Positions 52,264-64,000 of a stretch of 64,000 nucleotides of DNA are shown one piece after another (position 1 is the first letter of the stretch; every line of letters starts with the position of its first letter). The stretch spans positions 32,798,332 through 32,862,331 of the forward strand of contig NC_135549.1 of assembly GCF_964340395.1 (NCBI RefSeq), read 5' to 3'. The notes under the pieces are model-generated. The model was not told where the DNA came from. It searched no databases and saw only the letters and a program-made list of their open reading frames with translations. Source of the stretch: Glandiceps talaboti (Eukaryota > Hemichordata > Enteropneusta > Spengelidae). The translations under genes and the position numbers were made by a program.

Positions 52264-52375
52264 GATGTGTTGTGTTATGATGAGTTGTGTTGTGTTGTGT
52301 TGTGTTGTGCTGTGTTGTGTTGTGTTGTGCTGTGTCGTGTCGTGTCGTGTCGTGTCGTGTTGTGTTGTGTTGTGT
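52264..52375. repeat. (TGTGT/TGTGC/CGTGT)n pentanucleotide tract
   Basis: 5-bp tandem repeat with TGTGC and CGTGT variants clustered in the second half. Confidence 0.95.
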
Positions 52376-53824
52376 CCATAACGCATGCATATGTTACCAG
52401 TAGGCTATAGAACAACACGACAGGAAAGTCCAACATGTTAACGTTTTTAATGATAAAGTGTCCTGCATAAATTATGTTTTTGTAGTTTCTAAAGTATCAA
52501 ATTGTCAACATGATATGGTTTCCTTCTAAACGCTACTTGACTGTCTGGGTAGACGTCGAAATGTTCGTATTAAAGCTTTACGTTTGGCAATATGTTATGA
52601 TAGTCCAAAATGTAAACTCTTTGTGTATTTAACTTTCAACATCTTGATGTAACATCACAATTCTATCGTATTTCATCTTATCCTATTGACAGACTTACGC
52701 TTATTGCAAGTAGTTCTTCTCAAATGATGGCTTTGCTTAGACTGATACAAAAAAGTTAAATCATTGACCACTACCAAAGGTTCGGCTGTGATGGCGTCTC
52801 TAAACGTTTACACTTATAGTGCGATCGCCCATAAATTGACGTCCTCGACGCTATATTTTCTGTACATAATATCAATATTTATAATCATACATGACATATC
52901 AAAACAAAGACAAGCAACTATTCACAGTTTCAGTGTCGGTGTGTACTTGATGGGATAGAGGGCGCTGTGATATTAATGAACAAGCAGATGATATGTCGGC
53001 CTCTGGCGTGTTTTTTGTTTTAAAAAGGCGCCAGCGTCAAAAGTTAAGTACTTCGGAAAGATCAAATTTTCAAGTTTTTATTTTCACTTGTAAGACTGAT
53101 ATCTACCAGTATTGTAAACTGCCAGTATTCGCAGAAGATAAGGCTGCTTTCACATAAACTGGTCGGGGGGGGGGGAAGGAAAGATTTTAAGTTTTGACGC
53201 CGTATTTTTTTCAAATACCCCCCTCCGCACACTCAAAGCTTTTCCAAGTATCCCTCTCCTGGATTGGATTGTAAGAATTTTTCAAAGTACCCTCCCCCAC
53301 CCCCCACCCCGCCACCCCCCACCTCCCCCACCCCCTTTATCTATACCCACATGCAACGCAAATAAAAAGGTTTACCTTTCAGAATTGTTTTCAAACCAAC
53401 CAACCTATTTATTCTAAAGCTACCATACTCTAGAAGATTTTGATAATTTTCATTCCTAAAAAAGTAATTTTTCCTAAATTCGTACAAATATAACCTTGCT
53501 AAATAATACATTACATTTGATGACAACATATTGCAAACACAAAACACTGCACAAAGATATTAACTTCATTATTTCTAACACCTAATGTTACATGGTAAAT
53601 TTGCAACTTAATTTATACGAAGTTCACTGAAACACTTCTAACATCTTATATTACATGTATTTAGTATATTATAAATAGCATCCATGGGGTAAATGATTAT
53701 TTACAATTAAACAATTTATGGCTCAGCTCTTGACAGCTTTGTCTCCAATGGAATATAGCATGTAGACACTGGCATAAACATGGTCATTTCAAATTGGCAC
53801 ATATTAATTAGGCCAAATAATAAA
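52376..53824. other. intergenic, no gene seen
   Basis: Contains G10 and C-rich stretches (53165-53335) similar in style to 58410-58500. No coding region recognised. Confidence 0.45.
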
Positions 53825-54140
53825 AGTTGTTTGGTTCCGGTTATCTGACCCCACCTAGATTTTCACGCCGACCCTAGACTTTTTTTTACGTATTCGAGAA
53901 AAATAATAATAAAATCGCGAAAATCGCGCGAAGACTCGCAAGAAATAGTCGGTGGGGAAACTGACATCAACTTTAAAAAGACAACATAAAACTATTCTTC
54001 CAATCTGTAATGGCTGTACATCTGATAGGAAGAAATGAACAACACAGAGACCATTTGGAAAACAATGAAAAACCTGAACTAGACACTCACACATGAACAA
54101 AATGTATAAAATAAAATAAAATAAATCTACCTACCCCATA
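53825..54140 (-). repeat. dispersed repeat D, copy 2 (inverted)
   Basis: Complement of the 45485-45790 element: CTGACCCCACCTAG at one end, AAATCTACCTACCCCA at the other, with shared interior (ATCAACTTTAAAAAGACA, CCATTTGGAAAACAATG, CCTGAACTAGACACTC). Confidence 0.7.
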
Positions 54141-55802
54141 TATTTTAAATTGAATGTAATTGGAACCACACAATTTGTTATGCCTTACCACTATGTCAGT
54201 ATTTGTCCTTTGAACTTTCCATGTGCCAATATTTATAAATAAATTGTGTAACCAATCTACATCAAATTTTGCAATCCATTTACATTGAGAGCTATAACCC
54301 TACCATAATCTCACACTGGAGGTGTTTTAATTCGCAATGTATTAATCTTCAACAACATTCAGCAAATATTGAATGTGAACATTTTAAATTCATTGTTACA
54401 AACCTTACAAAGACCTGATCATTTGATGTGTTGTGTTTAAAATGTAGCATGATTCAACATCCAATTGCTAAGTGCGTATGATAAGAATTCAATGTGTCTC
54501 GAACACCTCATTTCTGGTCATAAATGCTTAGTATTTGTCGGTTTTATGTAACAATTGGCAACTACTGGCAAATAATGTTTCTCATAATTTGGCAAAAAAG
54601 TAGTCAAATAAGAAATAATGCCTATATCAGACTACGGGAAATGGTTCTATTTCACAACTTCTTGATATAAGAAGAATTTCTCACATTTCATAACTTTTAT
54701 TTGGGGGAAAATAACCAGACCGGATTTAAAAACTTGTCGCCCATATGTTTGTATGAGGTCAGGATAGGCCCAATGATAATTATGTGACACAGGCTTGTAG
54801 AAGCCTTTTTAACAGTCCGTAAAAGTTTATGCATGGTTGTGACATGAGACGATTACCCACAGTCTCAATGGTACTATAACTTGTTGGACTATATCATTTG
54901 GCTGTCATTGTGACTGGCTTTCCGTATCTGAGGCTGAATCTGAGGCTCAATGGGAGCGAGCCTAGTCAAGACGAGCCTCAGATTGGACTGAATCTGATTC
55001 TGATTTTGAGACCAATTTTATACGCATTATAAAAAGCATTTTAACGCATGCGTATAGTTTTGTGTACACTAACATTCCGCCACACTAAAGTGCACACTAT
55101 TCATAATACAATACATATAGGAGGAAGCTCACATGTTTTATTCTGGGTTAGGAAGCTCAATAACAAACCACTACAAGATATGTATGTTACAGTATGTAGA
55201 TGCTTCTACATTTTATTTGTCGATAACCTCACATGGTTTATCACTCGGCGCTAAAAACCAGAGAAAAACCTAACATTGCATTGGCAAAGATCTCTGGAAA
55301 AGCGTGTGTATTAGTCTGAAGATATTGAATGTTATTAATATTGCATTTGTTTTTCAAAAAAGAACCGGAACATTACGAAAGAGGTGTGTGTGGGAGGGGG
55401 TGGGGGTGGGGCATGGTTGGCCCCTTGCCGTGGCTGCGTTTCCTACCTACTACGTGCGTGAGCCTGGAATGGCACAACTTCTCAATGTCACACTAACCGT
55501 CTCATGCAGTGGCCAATCAAATGACTACTCTCAAACTTACAACCAACCAATGGTCATGAAAACCCCGCCACACGAGATCACATCAACGTCACTGTGGCGT
55601 CACCTTGCCACTTACTTTACTCTGTTTGTATCCAAAATAATAAAAACCTCTCCAAGGCTCAACATAGCTACATTAACCATGCCGACAAAACAATATTCTG
55701 CGAGACGCTAGAAAATAGTATATGTATTGGCATTTTGAGGGTTGTCCATTCATTGCTGGATTTGACGTGGATTAAAATCAATCCTACTATATTGTCAGCT
55801 GC
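54141..55802. other. intergenic, no gene seen
   Basis: No recognisable gene. The plus-strand frame at 55304-55711 (135 codons) has no domain I recognise and low-complexity parts. Confidence 0.4.
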
Positions 55803-55915
55803 AAATTCAGTATATTTTCAAGTACCCTCTATTTATCACAGTATATTTTCAAGTACCCTCTATTTATCACAGTATATTTTCAAGTACCCTCTATTTATCA
55901 CAGTATTTTTTCAAG
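55803..55915. repeat. 31-bp minisatellite, four copies
   Basis: Four near-identical copies of AGTATATTTTCAAGTACCCT + CTATTTATCAC, ending next to a C9 run. It abuts the 3' end of the LINE fragment. Confidence 0.92.
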
Positions 55916-55924
55916 TCCCCCCCC

Positions 55925-56571
55925 CCTGATTTGTAAATAAACATAGCAAGATTTCTTGTTTGTCTCACTTCTTTTCTTAAATTAGTATATCTCGAACAAA
56001 CTAAAATAAAATGATATTCATCTTCCAAAAGTTCACAATATCTACCAACTCTATCATCTAATGGTTTTCTAACAGGTCTATACCATCTGCCTGATTCAAT
56101 TTCAAGTCTTTGCGACGAAACTCTTAACCTTGGTAATGCCTGTCGAAAACAAGGAATAGTAACAATGTCTAGATATGGCTTGAAATCAAATCTGTTGAAA
56201 TGTCGATAGAGCCTTGCTCTTGTTGAATCATTAATTCTGGTAGCCCAGTTTTGCAAAAAGTTATCTGAAAGCCTCTGCTCGACTAAAGAAATAGATACAT
56301 CTGTGTTACCAGCTCCTTGGTGTAACCATGCATACATAACACCTAACTCTGATAAAAGATTTCTAACAAGAGTGGCCCAACAGGATCGATGAGGGTGGAG
56401 AAGCATATCAGATAACTCTTTTAATGTACTTACTTGGGTCACTATGTAAAATCTTTAGCCAAAACATTAGAATCTTGTTTAAACGTAAAATACGAAAAGG
56501 AACTCTTCCCAGTTCTCCATAAATGAAATCATTTTTCTTTCCGTAAGGAAGGGATGTATTAGTGGGTGGAA
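55925..56571 (-). pseudogene. LINE (non-LTR) reverse transcriptase C-terminal fragment
   Basis: Minus-strand reading begins LPYGKKNDFIYGELGRVPFR then LRLNKILMFWLKIL, shifts frame near 56405, and continues into RLSDNFLQNWATRIND, LPRLRVSSQRLEIESGRW and RYCELLEDEYHFILVC. This matches the C-terminal tail and zinc-knuckle-like end of ORF2 proteins of non-LTR retrotransposons. At least one frameshift. The fragment starts beside a TG microsatellite, so it is truncated. Not active. Confidence 0.72.
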
Positions 56572-56572
56572 G

Positions 56573-56575
56573 TCT

Positions 56576-56622
<47 letters not shown>

Positions 56623-56632
56623 TGTCTGTCTG
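56573..56632. repeat. (TG)n/(TCTG)n microsatellite
   Basis: TG run followed by TCTGTCTGTCTG. It forms the head of the next dispersed repeat. Confidence 0.95.
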
Positions 56633-57310
56633 TGTGTATCATCGTTTTCTCCAAAACGGCTGGCTCAATTCAAGCGAAATTTTGTACACATGTTCTGTAG
56701 GGTAATGGCAAGAACTGATTTGGTTTTGGTAAACATCCCATGAAGAATTAATGAGCAATTTACGTAATTAATGGTTTTGGTAATTAGGCTACATCTCAAG
56801 AATGCACGCTTCAAATTCATTATAACTAATACTTGGTACATACATTTGCGATACCAAAGCACACCTGTCCCGAAAATATTACTAATGCAGCTTTTAGTTT
56901 TAATAAGTTATTGGCACATTTTCGGTAGGCCACAAAAAAGACAAAAATAGTTTCTGGTCAGGAAATGTTGTCTAAAGTGGTGCAACTTTATCACCGTTTT
57001 CTAAAAAACGAAATTTATTGCATGTGTTCCATAGGGCAGTGACAAGAACTGTTAGGTTTCGGTAAACATCCCGTGAATATTAACGAGCAATTTACATAAT
57101 TAATGGTTTTCGGTAATTAGGCTATATCTCAAGAAGGCATGCTTCAAATTCAAAGTAATTTGAAACATACATTTGCGATACCAAAGCGCACTTGTCCTGA
57201 AAATATTATTGATGTAGCATTTAGTTTTAATAACTTATTGGCATATTTTGGTAGGCCACTAAAAAGGAAAACATAGTTTCTCGTCAGGAAATGATGTCTA
57301 AAGTGGTGCG
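56620..57310 (+). repeat. dispersed CTGT-led repeat, copy F (two tandem halves)
   Basis: After TCTGTCTG comes TTCTCCAAAACGGCTGGCTC, TTCTGTAGGGTAATGGCAAG, GATTTGGTTTTGGTAAACATC, AATTAATGG, GGTAATTAGGCTACATCTCA and AAGAATGCACGCTTCAAATTC. The whole block repeats about 350 bp later (56990-57310). It lies between two pieces of a LINE reverse transcriptase. Confidence 0.75.
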
Positions 57311-57799
57311 ACGATGCGCTTTGTTTTTTACATTCTCAACAAATGTTAATCAATCTACTTATCATTGCAGTTACTGTTCTTTTTACTTAGTACTCTACAG
57401 CAAGTGTGTATGTGGGGCAGATGTCATAGGCTAGTTCATAATTAGTTTTGCAGTTGTCTTCACTGGTGGCAATTAATGTAGGGAGAGTTACTTTTGTGTT
57501 TTCTCTTTCATCTGCAGACTGAATTGGCTGGGCAAACATGAACAAAAAATTAACGCGGGAAGGGGTACTTAAGTTTTGGGCGCTGACCAGAAACAATTTT
57601 TTTGCCTTTAAAACTCTTTCTACATTGAGTGCTATGCTACAACATTCTATAAAGCTTCACATTACATGTTGTGGTTGGCCAGGAGATCACTAACAGCAAT
57701 GAGCAAATAGCAATCAATGAGAAAAAAATAACTTATTGCATATATTCTGTTGTATTCCAACAATTGTCTGTCGGAACGACAATCTCAAAACGTTGCCCT

Positions 57800-58117
57800 T
57801 ACGGAAGGCATTCAGTTAAATCTGGTGAGTACATTGTTTTACGCCCACAACTTTCTTAGAAAATGAAAGATGAACCCGCTCAATAGCATCGGCTTGTGCA
57901 AACCCCCAAACTTCAGCACTGTAGTACAGAATTGGCGACACTGGCGTATCGAATAAGTGCAAAACTTTAGGTCAAATGATTTATTTCGGAAATACTGTAT
58001 TTTTTCATTAACAGATAATTCACTAGTTTTTGTGTATAGCGCCCCCAAAGTCTTGTCTGTAACAAGAAGTTCTTTTACATATTTCTGATCATTTGACATT
58101 TCAGGTTTATTAGACAT
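57800..58117 (-). pseudogene. LINE reverse transcriptase fragment (upstream piece)
   Basis: Minus-strand text ALYTKTSELSVNEKIQ, a frame change, then LFDTPVSPILYYSAEVWGFA and ADAIERVHLSFSKKVVGVK. This is the characteristic region just after the catalytic domain in non-LTR ORF2 proteins (LFD..V.PILLYG.EVWG). Same strand as, and collinear with, the 55925-56571 piece, from which the CTGT-led repeat separates it. Confidence 0.68.
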
Positions 58118-58863
58118 CCAGCATGGATGTGTGTATCAGCAGTTACTGAGTTTTTACAACAACAAGAAGGAACATGACTGTTAAGTAACTGTTGTCAATA
58201 GTCTAGTGTAACAACCAGCTTGTACACCTTAGATCATCTGCTGAGGAGAGGGGAGGGGAAGGGGTACCTTAAATTTGATTATAGCACTCGATTCATTACA
58301 TTAGGAGGAACAGTTGCGGCTGAACTGGGTCAACCGTTTTAAATGTGTTGTTCTTAAATTAGTGTGTAGTACAGTAGAAATAAACTACTTAGGCTGCTTT
58401 AACAAAAACTTGGAGGGGGGGAGATTGGTATTTGAAAAAATTCAATTGGATTGAGGGTTGTCTCTGAAAAATATTGTGATTCATAGTGGGGGGGGGGCTG
58501 ACTCAGTGACTCATAAATGGAAAAGAATAACAATCTTAAAATTGCAACAAAACAACCACAACATTTGTTCAAAAGGTAAATACATGTAACTAAAACTTGA
58601 CTGATTTTAAAATCCTGTAAATGTACAATACAAAACAATTATATAAATGTATGAGTTGAATGGAACTTTCGGTACGGTCCATAAAGTACCTGTATCTTAC
58701 ATATGTGTGTAAGCAGAATTGCTGTAAATTACCCAAACGTTCAATTGTGCAATAATCACAATTTCAATCAAATTGTCCAAAGTGAATTTAAAAAGAACGG
58801 TACATCAACTTTGTCTAACCGGCGTTGACAACCAATGCTACCATATATTATCGCAACACAGGG
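58118..58863. other. intergenic, no gene seen
   Basis: G8-G9 runs near 58414 and 58488. No coding region recognised. Confidence 0.45.
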
Positions 58864-59033
<170 letters not shown>

Positions 59034-59502
59034 CATGTATGTCTACAAGTGCAATTAAGATATCATTCAGATGTTAACACCACGAGTAACTGATACTGTT
59101 GAACACCCAATGGGGTAGCTAATCATATAACATGGATTGATTGATTTAACCAGTAATGAGATTAATTCTGATTTAGGTGTATTGGGGAGGTTCTTTTCAT
59201 CGGACAGTGAACTGACAAGTCTATGTATAATGTAATATTTGGACAGTGAGCAATAATTTGGAAATAATAACATAATACTCGTATTAATATTGAAAATACG
59301 TGTAGACAGAAATATTTCACTTGATGAAAGAAATGAATGATCACAGACACTCTCTCCGGCGTTAACGACTTCTTTATATCGAATTTGATCATAGACCCTA
59401 CACGATGGGCAAAGCTGGTCAGAAAATAAGCAAGTGAAATTCAAACCTTTCTGTTGACTTAATACAAACTCTAAAGTGACTTTAGGAAAGCGTTGTGTCT
59501 AG
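59034..59502. other. intergenic, no gene seen
   Basis: The minus-strand frames at 59067-59444 have no recognisable domain. Confidence 0.4.
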
Positions 59503-59511
59503 GCTCAGACC

Positions 59512-59881
59512 ACAGGGAGCTCAGACTACGTTAGTTATGTTTACAAATTACAAATACAAACAAACAAGTAAACCAACAAAACAAACAAATAACCAAGTAA
59601 ACAAATAAACAAACAAACAAACAAACACTACCCCAAATAGTTACCAATAGGGGTCGCTCCATTGGTAACTATTGGGGGTAGTGTTTGTTTGTTGTTGTTG
59701 TTGTTTATCCATGTATTTAACTACTCATTTATCGGTTTATTTGTTTGTTTGTGTTTGTGTTTGTGTTTTGTTTTGTTTTGTTTTGTTTTGTTTTGTTTGT
59801 TTGTTTGTTTGTTTGTTTCCTTACTTACTTACTTGTTTGTTTGTATTTGTAAACAAAACTAACTGAGCCTGAGCTCCCTGT
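59512..59881. mobile_element. 370-bp foldback element with 9-bp target duplication
   Basis: The whole element is an imperfect inverted repeat. Tips are ACAGGGAGCTCAG and CTGAGCTCCCTGT; arms carry GTTTACAAAT/ATTTGTAAAC and A/C-rich or G/T-rich tetranucleotides; the centre is TAGTTACCAAT, an 11-nt loop, then ATTGGTAACTA. GCTCAGACC is duplicated directly at 59503-59511 and 59882-59890. A 9-bp duplication suggests a Mutator-like origin; hAT (8 bp) fits less well. Frames inside are low complexity. Confidence 0.8.
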
Positions 59882-60145
59882 GCTCAGACCACTTTAGTAG
59901 TCTTAGGTCAAAGCTAGTCCTGCTTGCATACGGGGTAAGTCTTTCCTTCCTTCTCAGCGAAACGTGTGCACCGTCTACAAGCAGGTCTAGGCATAGTGTA
60001 ATGACTCACTATCACAACGGACATTATGGAACTGCACATGCGCAAAACCGGTGCTTTATCATTCAGTACAACTGTGACTATCGTTGCAACAGAATATACT
60101 ATAATGTGCTGCGCTTGCAAAATATTGAAAGAAACGCTGTACTTG

Positions 60146-60200
60146 ATTGGTCGGTTGGTTTTCTAGAACATTCGATACGAGTTAACGTGCTGTATTTAAG
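60146..60200 (+). promoter_or_regulatory. promoter of twin module 1: CCAAT, heat-shock element, TATA
   Basis: ATTGG (inverted CCAAT) at 60146-60150. A perfect three-unit heat-shock element TTCTAGAACATTC (TTCnnGAAnnTTC) at 60161-60173. A TATA-like TATTTAAG at 60193-60200. The spacing is that of a pol II core promoter, predicting a start near 60220-60228. Confidence 0.55.
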
Positions 60201-60221
60201 GTAACTGCGATCGTAAGTTCG

Positions 60222-60514
60222 GTGTACAATTCGCTCCTCGTCGATATCTTCGTTGGTTGGGGGTTGCCTCTTTCGGGCGACCCTTCCAATACACACAACC
60301 CATTGGCTTGACGAAAGAAGGTTACCCATTAACGACCACGCTGTCACTTCTACAAAGTGCTAGTGGTGGGTAACTGGACTTCTGATAGCCCCCACTTGGA
60401 CAAAATATGATGCGATGTGTACTATCACGATTGTCGCACCTATTTTGTGTTTGCGGGGGACTGTTGTAGCATCGTGCTGAAATCTGCGGACAGTTAATAG
60501 ACCAAGGCGTATAC
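60222..60514 (+). ncRNA. twin module 1: candidate structured transcript or 5' exon
   Basis: Inferred exon from the predicted start to the consensus donor GTAAGT at 60515. Related to 62110-62386 by a CAAT.TCGCTC.CTC.TCG block near the start, a GGGG...CCTTTnGG...CC hairpin-like segment, the 89-bp conserved block and a TTTTGTGTTTGCGGGGGA block near 60445. The only upstream-to-donor ATG frames are about 20 codons, so it is either non-coding or a 5' untranslated exon of a gene whose other exons I cannot find. Confidence 0.4.
60303..60391 (+). ncRNA. conserved 89-bp hairpin block, copy 1
   Basis: 79 of 89 positions match copy 2 without gaps. It folds as GTTACCC (60321-60327) with GGGTAAC (60368-60374), ACCAC with GTGGT (60335-60339/60363-60367), and CACTT with AAGTG (60345-60349/60355-60359) around a 5-nt loop, leaving a 7-nt one-sided bulge. 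An outer AGAAG/CTTCT helix may extend it. Confidence 0.6.
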
Positions 60515-60520
60515 GTAAGT

Positions 60521-61865
<1,345 letters not shown>

Positions 61866-61928
61866 CCTAAACTATTTCATCATTACTTGATTTTCCTTCG
61901 TTTTACACACATAGGCTATTATTATTAA

Positions 61929-62088
61929 GAAAGTTCTAGATTATCAATACGCATGCGTATATTTATTGGTGTCAATATGTTGCTGACTCATCGAACTCCA
62001 TGACGTTGCTATCATGACGATATCCCTTTGTTTACTAAAGTCGTGTCGAATGACGGAATGTTCCACATCACGCTAACACAGTATAAAG
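61929..62088 (+). promoter_or_regulatory. promoter of twin module 2: heat-shock-element-like sites, CCAAT, TATA
   Basis: GAAAGTTCTAGAT at 61929-61941 (GAAnnTTCnnGA, nearly three units). ATTGG at 61965-61969. GGAATGTTCC at 62055-62064 (a perfect GAAnnTTC pair). TATAAAG at 62082-62088. The same kinds of element in the same order as module 1, although the sequence between them has diverged. Confidence 0.55.
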
Positions 62089-62109
62089 CAGCTGCATTTG
62101 AAAAGTGGC

Positions 62110-62386
62110 TCATATCGTCCCAATCGCTCACTCATCGTCAACTTAACGGGGCCGTCCTTTGGACCGTCCTATATAACCACAACTTTACGTTGTACTTGGC
62201 TTGACGAAAGAAGGTTGCCCGTTAACGACCGCGCCGCCACTTAAACAAAGTGCTAGCGGTGGGTAACTGGAATTCAGATAGCCCGTACGATGTTAATATC
62301 TTTAGATTTCTCGTATCAATTTTGTGTTTGTGGGGGAAATATTGCGTCAACTTTGGGTCAGTGTTAAATGTACGAAGGCTGTGATA
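62110..62386 (+). ncRNA. twin module 2: candidate structured transcript or 5' exon
   Basis: Inferred from the TATA-predicted start to a donor-like GTATGT at 62388 (GATAG|GTATGT). Carries GGGGCCGTCCTTTGGACC near the start, the 89-bp hairpin block and TTTTGTGTTTGTGGGGGA near 62319. The longest internal ATG frame is 25 codons. Confidence 0.4.
62196..62284 (+). ncRNA. conserved 89-bp hairpin block, copy 2
   Basis: Same fold as copy 1. The middle helix is ACCGC with GCGGT (62228-62232/62256-62260), so A-T of copy 1 (60338/60364) has become G-C (62231/62257): a compensatory change. The outer helix has a tolerated G-T wobble (62217/62264). The apical CACTT/AAGTG helix is unchanged while its loop differs. 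Confidence 0.6.
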
Positions 62387-63064
62387 GGTATGTATGGAAT
62401 AACACTACAGTGTCACTCAACCTGATAGCAAAATATTTCCTTTTCTCAGTGTCACTTGAAATAATTGGTTAATGTTTAATTTTGTGACTTTGAGCATGTG
62501 TGGGATCACACGGAAAGTATTATCTGAGCAGAGTAACTGGATTGTATAAGATCATGAAATTTCAACTTTTCGATTTGTGAGTTGTATTTTATGTATATGC
62601 CTTGTGCGCATAGGTACATGGTTGATTGCTTTCATTCTGTGACTAACTTTCAATTCCAACGATACAGTGACGTCATAACGGTACACGTCAATGTACGACA
62701 ATTGTATAAAACACAAGTACATGTGATGGGGAAAAATTAATGCATTTAGTATTTATATTAGGGGTCTCGTATGTTTTGTAGTCGATTGTTAGCACTACAG
62801 GTTGTAGAAATGATAGGGCTCACATAGCTCAAATCAAGTACCAGTCGACCATTCAATATTTCCCTTGTTACGACCTATATACTTTGTTTTACTTTTTAAA
62901 GGGGAAAGGGCAGGACTGGTATTATCTTTCTATATTTCTTTATTCTTAGCGACCCAGATAAATAGTTGGCATCAATTATGCATTACGTCATGGGACCCTT
63001 AAAAACTATATTAATGACAATATTGGTAAATCTGGCAATAGAAGAAGCAAAAAAAATCCTTCTG
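62387..63064. other. intergenic, no gene seen
   Basis: No recognised coding region. It could be the intron of module 2 if that module is a 5' exon. Confidence 0.4.
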
Positions 63065-63162
63065 TGCACTGGGGCGAAGCATTCTGGGAAACAAAGCTAT
63101 CTTTACCAGCATTGAGCTCCCAGCGTTGTTTGTTTCCTAGAAGAATGCCTCGCCCCAGTGCA
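63065..63162. other. 98-bp hairpin (inverted repeat)
   Basis: Perfect 12-bp ends TGCACTGGGGCG and CGCCCCAGTGCA, then imperfect arms GAAGCATTCTGGGAAACAA against TTGTTTCCTAGAAGAATGCC, with a loop of about 35 nt. It could be a small foldback element or a microRNA-precursor-like hairpin. The short frame across it (63064-63252) has no recognisable domain. Confidence 0.6.
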
Positions 63163-63655
63163 GTGTACAGTAGGCCTCTTCTAAAGGCAGATTTGTCATT
63201 TGTCAGAACACTGTTTCAGAGAGGCTGTACGATACAGGGTTGGTTAAAATGACCTTCCTGGGTCCTAAAGCATAAAGAAATGCAGCCAAAAGCTAAAATC
63301 AGTCACGCCGTTGTTCCCCTTTAATGTTTTCGACTAATGTAAAGTGACTATAACTTCCTTTTTCTCCTACATGTGGTGAAAGACGGATGTGTACAAAGTA
63401 AGCTTATAGTTCACAGAACTGAGTAGTAGTATTTTAATTAATACTTCTCCTTTTCTTTTGGTTCTCTTTTTTTTTTTTACGAACACAAGTTATTGTGGTC
63501 CTGGCAACATATGACATCAATTTGTATTATTTTAGCCGTGCTTCACTCTGGACGCTAATCTTATGTCTGGACCTTGTGTTGTATTTCGACAGCATATACT
63601 CGCCAAGATAAAGTGTAAATGTGGTTAAATCCAGAAGTTGAAATTGGTCGTATAA
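63163..63655. other. intergenic, no gene seen
   Basis: T11 run near 63469. Nothing else recognised. Confidence 0.4.
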
Positions 63656-64000
63656 CATTTAATACTGTATGCCTTGATATACTGTATGCCTTGATATACT
63701 GTATGCCTTGATATACTGTATGCCTTGATATAATGTATGCCTTGATATACTGTATGCCTTGATATACTGTATGCCTTGATATACTGTATGCCTTGATGTA
63801 CTGTATGCCTTGATGTACTGTATGCCTTGATGTACTGTATGCCTTGATATACTGTATGCCTTGATATACTGTATGCCTTGATGTACTGTATGCCTTGATG
63901 TACTGTATGCCTTGATGTACTGTATGCCTTGATATACTGTATGCCTTGATATACTGTATGTCTTGATATACTGTATGCCTTGATATACTGTATGCCTTGA
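63656..64000. repeat. 17-bp minisatellite, truncated by window end
   Basis: About 20 copies of TACTGTATGCCTTGATA with TGATATA/TGATGTA variants, clustered (three or more TGATGTA units in a row) rather than scattered. Confidence 0.97.

Noticed and set aside
51666-52410. 198- and 230-codon cysteine-rich frames
   Set aside because: 28-bp tandem repeat read through three phases; overlapping frames show the same peptide order, as expected of a non-coding array.
59662-59866. FVCLFVCL-type frames
   Set aside because: Translation of the G/T-rich arm of the foldback element.
60303-60391. Hammerhead, HDV-like or SECIS element in the conserved block
   Set aside because: GACGAAAG recalls a hammerhead core but there is no CTGANGA strand. 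TTGAC/CTGAT loosely recalls a SECIS quartet but the helix and apical loop do not fit. No known ribozyme fold was matched.

Overview
The window is nuclear DNA from an AT-rich invertebrate animal. Evidence is a 15-exon spliced gene with GT/AG introns, an intronless class A G-protein-coupled receptor, fragments of eukaryotic hAT and LINE elements, SINE/MITE-type repeats and a very heavy load of mini- and microsatellites. A marine invertebrate (deuterostome or lophotrochozoan) seems most likely, but nothing in the sequence fixes the species.

Layout. 1-2049: a 67-bp satellite, cut by the window edge. 2050-3038: 5' flank of the first gene, with an RFX X-box-like site. 3039-24371: IQCA1/DRC11 (+), a ciliary dynein-regulatory-complex AAA protein. 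Its 15 exons join in frame to 853 codons plus stop. Its introns carry four large minisatellites (32, 46, 20 and 36/42 bp units), two MITE-like elements and a tRNA-derived SINE. 25.1-29.6 kb: two 3' flanking arrays (52 and 34 bp units). 29.6-42.6 kb: intergenic DNA with TA, tetranucleotide and 25-bp arrays, a 659-bp element with TTA target duplication and a decayed hAT transposase. 42663-43742: an intronless aminergic-type GPCR (+). 43.7-59.9 kb: intergenic DNA with several copies of a dispersed repeat that starts in a CTGT microsatellite, a 45-bp array carrying six perfect CRE palindromes, a broken LINE reverse transcriptase (-) and a 370-bp foldback element with 9-bp target duplications. 60.1-62.4 kb: two related transcription-unit-like modules. 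Each has heat-shock-element-like sites, an inverted CCAAT, a TATA box, an 89-bp block that folds into a hairpin with a compensatory base change, and a consensus 5' splice site. 63.65-64.0 kb: a 17-bp array running off the end.

Only two protein-coding genes are well supported, and they have no evident functional link: a motile-cilium structural protein and a membrane receptor. The most interesting unexplained signal is the pair of modules at 60.1-62.4 kb. Next come the CRE-bearing 45-bp array and the way minisatellites have grown across splice sites of IQCA1. Most long open frames in the window are artefacts of tandem repeats whose unit length is a multiple of three.
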